Source: Salvator merianae (lineage: Eukaryota; Chordata; Lepidosauria; Squamata; Teiidae). From it: a stretch of 64,000 nt of DNA. A model generated the notes under the pieces. That model was not told the origin of the DNA. It was given only the letters and a program-made list of their open reading frames with translations, and did not search any database. Of this stretch, positions 58,246 through 64,000 are shown in pieces. Position numbers and translations under genes: made by a program. The first letter of the stretch is position 1, and each line of letters starts with the position of its first letter. Location: the NCBI GenBank assembly GCA_003586115.2, contig QVOM02000072.1:3718609-3782608 (forward strand), in the 5' to 3' direction.

Positions 58246-58814
58246 AGTCCCCAGGCAGCCACTCCCCACAGCTCCCCTTCTCCTATCCAAGGGATTGCAC
58301 GCCCATCAAAGGCAGCCAAGGTCAAAGCACAGGATAAGTGCACTGAATCTGACCCTTGCCATGGCAAAATGGACCATTTTGCCTCTGGGGGAATGCTGCA
58401 CCCGTGCACAGAGAACAAGGATGCCCTCTATGCTCAGGTGCAAATGCCTGAGTACAGGGCTATGCTGGTGGCAATGGAGCCATGGAGCCATTTCCTGTGG
58501 CAGTGAGAAAGCCACTAGGGTGGAGAGGCTTCCTCTGGGCCCCTTTGCCCTCTTATGCGGAGCTGCTTCCTCTGTTTCCACACCTCCTCCTCCTTTCTGG
58601 AAGAGAGGTGGGTCACTTTGCTGGCCTCAAGATAAACACAGAAGCTCTCATCCTCTGCTGTTTTTCTTTTAAAAAATAAACCTAACCATTTCTCGGAACA
58701 TGTTTACATGGAGCTACTACAGAGTCTTTCACAGAAATGGCACCATTTCCATCTCCATGTTTGTTCCTTTTTGAACAAAGGGAAGCTGTATGAGAGGGGG
58801 TGGGACGGAACAAA

Positions 58815-58994
58815 GGCCCTTTCTGCACTGAACCTTATTCTGAATTATATCCTGGAATAGTCGCCTGCCATCCACATGCTGGTGCAGATCATGGTAGAAC
58901 TCACCCAGGGCCTGCCATAGTCTGCATCAGCATGTGGATGACAGGCGCCTGTTCCAGGATATAGTCTGGAATAAGGCCCAGCACAAAAAGAGCC
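58815..58994. mobile_element. Foldback element family F1, second full copy
   Basis: Left GGCCCTTTCTGCACTGAACC and right, reversed, GGCTCTTTTTGTGCTGGGCC. Inner arms CCATCCACATGCTGGTGCAG and GTCATCCACATGCTGATGCA. 180 bp with arms of about 85-90 nt. Confidence 0.8.
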
Positions 58995-59649
58995 AAAAAT
59001 GAATTGACTTTCCTGTCAAGAAGACAGGATTTATTGCTCTGGCAGAAGCATCAGAAGCAGTGCCTGCCACTGCTCTGCAACTGGGATCAAAGGTGGCAGC
59101 GGGTAACTTGTGAGGAGCAGTAGCAGTGGAGGAGGGAAATGAAGTCATGGGAACTGGCCATGGACCAGACTTGCAAAGACCTCCTGAAACCATGAATTCA
59201 TACTGCTGGGGATCAAACACACTTCAGTAAAATCAAAGGATTGTTTCCAACCGGAGCCTCATGTCTCTCCAAATGCCCCTGCAGAAGCACCCTGCGAGCC
59301 ACTTCTAGAATGGGCATGCAGGATATGCCGCAGTGACAGCAGTGGAGTAGAAAAAGGGGGGAAATGGACATAGGACAGACAACAGCGATCCTATAACAAG
59401 CCCTGAAATATGCTGTTACTACGGCAACAGACTGAGGGAGTATCTAGGCAGGGGCTAAACCCCGCAATTGTCCCGGGAATGTATCGGGAATGCCAGACAT
59501 GGCTGTGACATTCCCAGTACAACCCTGGATTAGTGGGGGAATAACCCATAATATCACTATTACAGGAAGACTGGCAATCATGCTGTGTTTCCTATAATAT
59601 ATTCTATGTTCTATATTCTATGTTAGAAATATATATATATATATAATCT

Positions 59650-59730
59650 TTATATTGTTGTCACCCACCCTGCAATCTTCTGGTGAAGGGTGGGATATAA
59701 TGTTCTAAATTAATAAATAAATAAATAAAT
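59650..59730 (+). mobile_element. L2-type 3' tail
   Basis: CACCCACCCTGCAATCTTCT, GGTGAAGGGTGGGATATAAT followed by (AAAT)n. Preceded by a short (AT)n at about 59630-59643. Confidence 0.6.
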
Positions 59731-60289
59731 TTTACTTACGTGCCTGCTGGCCTATTTCATCATTATTTCACTTGGGTCTACCTGGGAGCCAGCCATGCAC
59801 ACAAAAACAACAAAAGAAAGTGGGTGGGTACTTGTCTGACTTCCGGGTTGCTACAAGTGGAATTATAACAAAACAAGCTGGCAAACACCAGGTAAGCCCA
59901 TGACTGCCTCCTGCGTCTGGCAGGGGTGGCAAGAGGCAATTGCAGGGTCTTCTTCAGATCCCACAGTTTCCCCTTGCTGTTCGGAGGCTGCCATGTTCGC
60001 CATAACCAATGCATTCTTGGCCTAAGGGGAACCAAAAAAGGAAAACCATCCCAAGAAGTAAAAAAGGTCATTCTAGGCAGAAGGGAACTGGTACCCTATC
60101 CACAAATGGAAAGAGGAATTGTTCTGTCCATGCCAATGAGAAAATACTTCCAGCACACATGCTTTTGCTTTACAAGTCAGATAACATATGATAAGAACTT
60201 GCGTTCTTCTTCCATTAATGTCAGTGTCAAAACTAGCAATGATTCCACTACTTAAAAAAGACAAAGACAATTTCCAGGATAATTATCCT

Positions 60290-60530
60290 GTTTTAAGGTG
60301 GAACAGACCACGCAGTGTGAATGCTGGCAGCCTGACCCATGACAGTAGCCAGGAAGAGCATGCAAACATAGCATATCGAGAGCAGTCCAGCTGCTCCCCA
60401 TACAGTTGTGGAGCACAATTTTGTGCTCCACAGCAAGTCGTGATTGGGAGCAACCATAGTCTGCTCCCAATTGCCATGGCCTCTCCACTGCATTAGTGAG
60501 TGTCCCGACACCAAAGTGCAATAAGGCCCA
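60290..60530. mobile_element. Foldback element family F3, copy 4
   Basis: Contains GAGAGCAGTCCAGCTGCTCC, a perfect hairpin TGTGGAGCACAA (60407-60418) with 60421-60432 and a 2-nt loop, and the inverted pair ATTGGGAGCA ... TGCTCCCAAT. Ends CAATAAGGCCC. Confidence 0.6.
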
Positions 60531-60599
60531 AAGGCCCAGTTCACATTTACCAGACTGGAATTGTCTAAGCAGAAAATTCCAGGCTGGTCAAGATCAAGG

Positions 60600-61330
60600 T
60601 AAGTTGGGCCGATATGCATTTTGCAGGTTGGAACATTCCCGTTCTGTTCCAGCAGCATGCAAAATGTGAATGGCTGGAATGAATCCCTATTGCAGAGTCT
60701 GAGCCTCAGGTTTGGACTGTGCAAGGTGATCCAGAAACTGCAGTCTATGCCTCCTCAGCACCCAGAAGAGGTAGAAAAACACCATTTCTGGGCTGTTCCT
60801 CATGTTTCAGGTAAGCCTATGGAACAGCCTGGAAGGGCTCAGGCAGCTTCAGAATCACTGCAGTGGCATCCCGGTGTGGACACAACGTTCCAGCGGATGG
60901 TGTGGGATGTTCCTGCAGGTAAGTGCAAAATGACCCAAAGATGCCCCCAGGTCATGCTCAGCTCCTGGTGACTACATAGACACATCAATGTAGTTTAAGA
61001 ACACTGAAATTGTCTGCTGTAGGTTTCCTCCAGGGGGATGCCAGGGACTGAACCTGGTACCTTCTGCATTCTTTCCCCATGGAGGCATGCTTTGCCATCG
61101 TATAACTGTGATCAAGAAGATTTCTGTAGCTAACTATTCTGAAACAAGGTGCAGAAAGCAGGATCAACTTACACTGCGTGCTTCGAGGCTGGGGCAGGCG
61201 TAGGTCTGGATCAGTGACATCGTGCAGACAGCACTGTTCCAAACCATGCCTTTCTATGGTTGGAACCAGTGGGTCTGACTGGTTCAGATCCACTGGTTCT
61301 GACCACAGACAGGTAAGTGCAGAAAAGGCA
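60600..61330. repeat. Cluster of hairpin-bearing repeats (includes F4-like copy)
   Basis: GCATTTTGCAGGTTGGAACA is inverted at 60648-60667. A second hairpin at about 61259-61307 pairs GGAACCAGTGGGTCTGA with TCAGATCCACTGGTTC around CTGGT. Its wording is shared with 10990-11300. Non-coding, in the intron just left of the mucin exon. Confidence 0.5.
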
Positions 61331-61609
61331 CGGGAGTCCTGTCTAAGACCTGCATCTTATTCCGGCCCAGGTGACAAACTCATCCTATACCACTTGGGAG
61401 TATAGGAAGAGCTCAAAACCAGCCTCATCACAAAACCAATTGAATATCATACCTCATGTTACTAATTAACCCTCATTATAATAGCTGGGGTGAGTTTGTA
61501 CCTCAACCAAATGAAAGTCTACATTTCACTATATATGATTTGATTGCAGGATTAAAACCAAGAGGACTACAACATGACTCCACGATCCACAATTTGCATA
61601 ATTTTTTAC

Positions 61610-62353
61610 CCGAATATATTGGTGTTGATATGCCAGCTGTTGAAACTGATGTCACTGGAGTGCTTGTTTTTGGCATTCCAGAAGTTGTAGAAGTGGTTGC
61701 TAAAGTTACGATTGCTTCAGTAGGTTCTGATGAAGGACCTACTAAATGAGTGGTCCCATTTGTTCTTGAACTTATAGTTGCTGTGGAAGGTTTCATTGTT
61801 CCTGTATTAGAAGAGGTTAGAACAGTAGAATGAATTGTTCTAATAGTTGTGATACTTGTATCTAGCTTGGTGGTTCCACTTGAAGGTGATGTAGACCGTT
61901 GAGCAGTAGACTGCCTTGTACTCTGTGTTCCTGAGCTTGTACCAGTTACAGAATGCTTGGTAGTAGAGTGGGCAGCCTCACCTGTTGTGGTAGATAAGCT
62001 TGTTGTGGAAGGTTTAGTGGCTCCAGACTGAGGAGATGTCTGAGTAGTAGATGTGAAAGTTCCAGGAGTTGCTTGGCTTGTCCCTGTTGTGAGAGAATTA
62101 GGAGACTGTGACTGTGAAGATGTGACTGGACTCTTTGTAAAGTCTGTTTCCTTAGTTGTAGTTGCAAGAATTGTTGTGGACTTTGTGAATCCAGAAGCTG
62201 TTATAGGAACAGTAGTAATTCTTCCAGGTGATACTTCTGAGGAGGTACCTGAAGATTTTGAAGTAGCGGTCCCTGTCACTGGATCAGTTGGTTTGACTGT
62301 TGCAGTAGTTGTAGAAGGACTGGTCGCTGTAGTTGTAGGAAGAAAAGTTGTAG
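61610..62353 (-). CDS. CDHR5: Exon: mucin-like Ser/Thr-rich stalk (CDHR5-like gene)
   Basis: A 744-nt exon, open throughout, encoding about 248 residues of which roughly half are Ser or Thr, with regular Pro and Gly. Imperfect units such as SGATKPSTTS, TGTMKPSTAT and SGTTKLDTS recur, as expected for a diverged tandem mucin repeat that carries O-glycans. One N-glycosylation sequon (NGT) is visible. The acceptor is GCATTCCAG/CT and the donor ATTCGG/GTAAAA. The exon begins and ends in phase 1, so it is symmetric and could be skipped or duplicated without a frameshift. Upstream of the acceptor the frame stops at TGA within 9 nt, which fixes the 5' boundary. In CDHR5 such a stalk lifts the cadherin repeats off the membrane, and human isoforms differ in it; whether that holds here is inference. 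Composition contrasts strongly with the A/T-rich introns around it. Confidence 0.75.
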
Positions 62354-63740
62354 CTGGAATGCATCAGGCCTTACCATTAGCCACTATTCAATGCTATACA
62401 CCAAAATCTAGAAATCAATACTTTGTGTAAAAGGTGCACAGTCTGAAAGATTGCTGCCACTGTGAAATGGTTAACAATATTGTAACAATCCATAGTGCAA
62501 CTTACATACACTCTATGCAGACTAACACAGAATCTACACAGTGACAGATTCTGACCCTTATGAGATGGAGAAATCAGGAAGTATGCTGTTTGCATGCCCT
62601 CCCCCACTCCCAGCTGCACAAACAATGAAGCTGGGGAACTTTTGTTCCCTGGCTGTGAAGTTTCTGTCCGGGCCTAGGAAAGTGCAGGAAGTAACCCTGG
62701 ACATCCACCATTGTCTGCAGATGTAAAAATGGGACTGGATAGATTGCTGGGAATGGAGCAAATTCACACAATGGCAACGGTGGGCAGGATGGTGATGGAA
62801 AGCAAGCACCATCAGACTAATATTTTATGGTCTGCACAGCAACCCATCGTGAAGGCACCTTCTACTTTTCCATAGCAGATGTTGGCCCAGTGGATATGAC
62901 ATCACGTAACCCCTTGCCCTGTGCTGTGTGGATCCTACCTAAGTTACTACAACCAATCTTTCATCACAGTTCCATTAGAAAGTCCCTTGGCCTTCATTCT
63001 GCGCTAAGAAAAGGGAACTTGTTCAGAGGGCAAATTGTTAAGTAACCAGGAAAAACCCATTTGAACTCAGAGGCTTCCTCGTGATTTTTGTTGAGCTAAG
63101 AACATTGCTGAGCTCCACAGGGCATTATGCAGTACAGTATGCCTTATCTTAGTCACCTTTAATAATCTGCTTCAGATAGCTAAAGTCTCCTTTAGCAATC
63201 TCTGGATGCAGCTAAACTGTCACAGAATGATGCAGGTAAATGATGATGATGATGACAGTAACAGTGTATTTGTTTCCTGCATTTGATTTCTTTGGTCTTC
63301 ACCATCCATGCCATTTGAGCAGCTTGCAGGTGGCCAAAACATCCAGCTACTAACCACTCCTAGGATCAGCATGCTTTATGAACCAGGATGGCTTCTGGAA
63401 CCCTGCCGATGCGCTGTCAAAATTATTTTTTATAGCATCTGTTAAAATGGAAACTGCAGGTGGAAATGTATGCCCCTGCCAGTGATGGGGACTGCAATCA
63501 AAGCTGTGGTTTAAACTACTGTAGTCATGTGCTCTGTGACCCTCCCATTTTGTGTACAGTTTAAGTCACAAGTAGTGTTGCCATATGGATTCCAGGTTAG
63601 GGTTTGCAATGTTAATGGCAGGGCCACAGAGAGAATTCCAGCAAGCGTTACAAGCTACACCCTGTTTGAAGATTCCAAACACAGAAACCCTGATCTGGAT
63701 TTCATACAGCAACGGCAGCCAGAAAAGTATCCCAACATAC
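62354..63740. other. Intron between the cadherin-end and mucin exons
   Basis: 1387 bp bounded by GTATGT (donor) and GCATTCCAG (acceptor). Contains a (GATGAT)n stretch near 63241-63257 and no other feature I recognise. Confidence 0.6.
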
Positions 63741-63813
63741 TTGCCAAAGATGTGACATCCACAGTTACCAGTGTACTTGCTTCCTGAAGAGCAGCTGTAT
63801 CAGTGGCAATAAC
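63741..63813 (-). CDS. CDHR5: Exon: C-terminal end of last cadherin repeat (CDHR5-like gene)
   Basis: Short internal exon read on the minus strand. It translates as VIATDTAALQEASTL followed by VTVDVTSLA. The VxATD motif followed by an alternating V-x-V strand is the usual end of an extracellular cadherin repeat. The acceptor is a pyrimidine-rich tract ending TTTGCACAG; the donor is GGCAA/GTATGT. Its length is 73 nt, so it enters in phase 0 and leaves in phase 1, which is exactly what the next exon (61610-62353) needs. The remaining cadherin repeats, signal peptide and promoter must lie beyond the right edge. The exon structure is seen directly. The family call rests on the cadherin motif plus the mucin, transmembrane and tail exons. 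The symbol is tentative, because another cadherin-related membrane protein with a mucin stalk could give the same picture. Confidence 0.65.
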
Positions 63814-64000
63814 CTGTGCAAACATGAAAATAAGAGGTAAAACTGTTTGCATAAATGGGTTTATTTTGTACAGCCGCTTACAATGATGCATTAGTTTTCA
63901 ACTATACTCTATCATGCTGGCTTCTATCTTTCGCTATTTTACTATGTTCCATATCAATTCATGGAGTTTTAGATAGGTGCCCTATGTAACCAAACCCAAC

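Noticed and set aside
48996..62353. Podocalyxin/CD34-type sialomucin as the gene identity
   Set aside because: Mucin stalk and PDZ-like end fit, but an upstream phase-compatible exon has a cadherin-repeat end and the tail does not read like podocalyxin.
62053..62430. 125-codon plus-strand Val-rich frame
   Set aside because: Antisense shadow of the Ser/Thr-rich mucin exon; codons ACT/ACA read backwards give Val/Cys.

Overview
The window looks like vertebrate, most likely squamate reptile, nuclear DNA. The reasons are intron-split coding sequence with canonical splice sites, decayed non-LTR retrotransposons of CR1, L2 and L1 type side by side, hAT, Tc1/mariner and Harbinger-like DNA transposons, a possible Penelope-like end, and many A/T-rich microsatellites. 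The taxon is an inference from repeat content, not from a marker gene. I see no operons, CRISPR, tRNA or rRNA.

Positions 1-48,850 hold no host exon that I can defend. They are a mosaic of nested mobile elements. The clearest family is Harbinger-like: four near-complete copies (19-1541, 14785-16299, 25955-27444 reversed, 33927-35120) and two fragments. These copies share both ends but carry two unrelated interiors, and one interior contains a 232-bp near-perfect foldback. Other well-delimited insertions are hAT-type elements with 8-bp target duplications (14619-16430, 35289-35481, 44537-45336, 46651-46994), a deleted mariner element that keeps the transposase C-terminus (10304-10672), a Tigger-like element (2348-2824), and an L1 3' end with inverted 5' part (8846-9013). 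LINE fragments all have stops, deletions or changed catalytic motifs. At 12956-13732 a 388-bp segment is repeated in tandem around a single N, probably a false duplication in the assembly.

Positions 48,860-63,813 hold the 3' part of one minus-strand protein-coding gene. Four exons can be placed by splice sites and matching phase: the end of a cadherin repeat (63741-63813), a Ser/Thr/Pro-rich mucin-like exon (61610-62353), a transmembrane exon (53211-53347) and the terminal cytoplasmic exon (48996-49496), which ends in a PDZ-ligand-like DIYL. Cadherin repeat + mucin stalk + transmembrane segment + acidic tail fits mucin-like protocadherin, CDHR5. The introns hold a CR1-like LINE, L2 and other LINE remnants and several foldback elements. 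The 5' part of the gene lies beyond the right edge.

A recurring theme is foldback DNA: at least eight palindromic or hairpin families, several in two to four copies. These are the least explained structures in the window.
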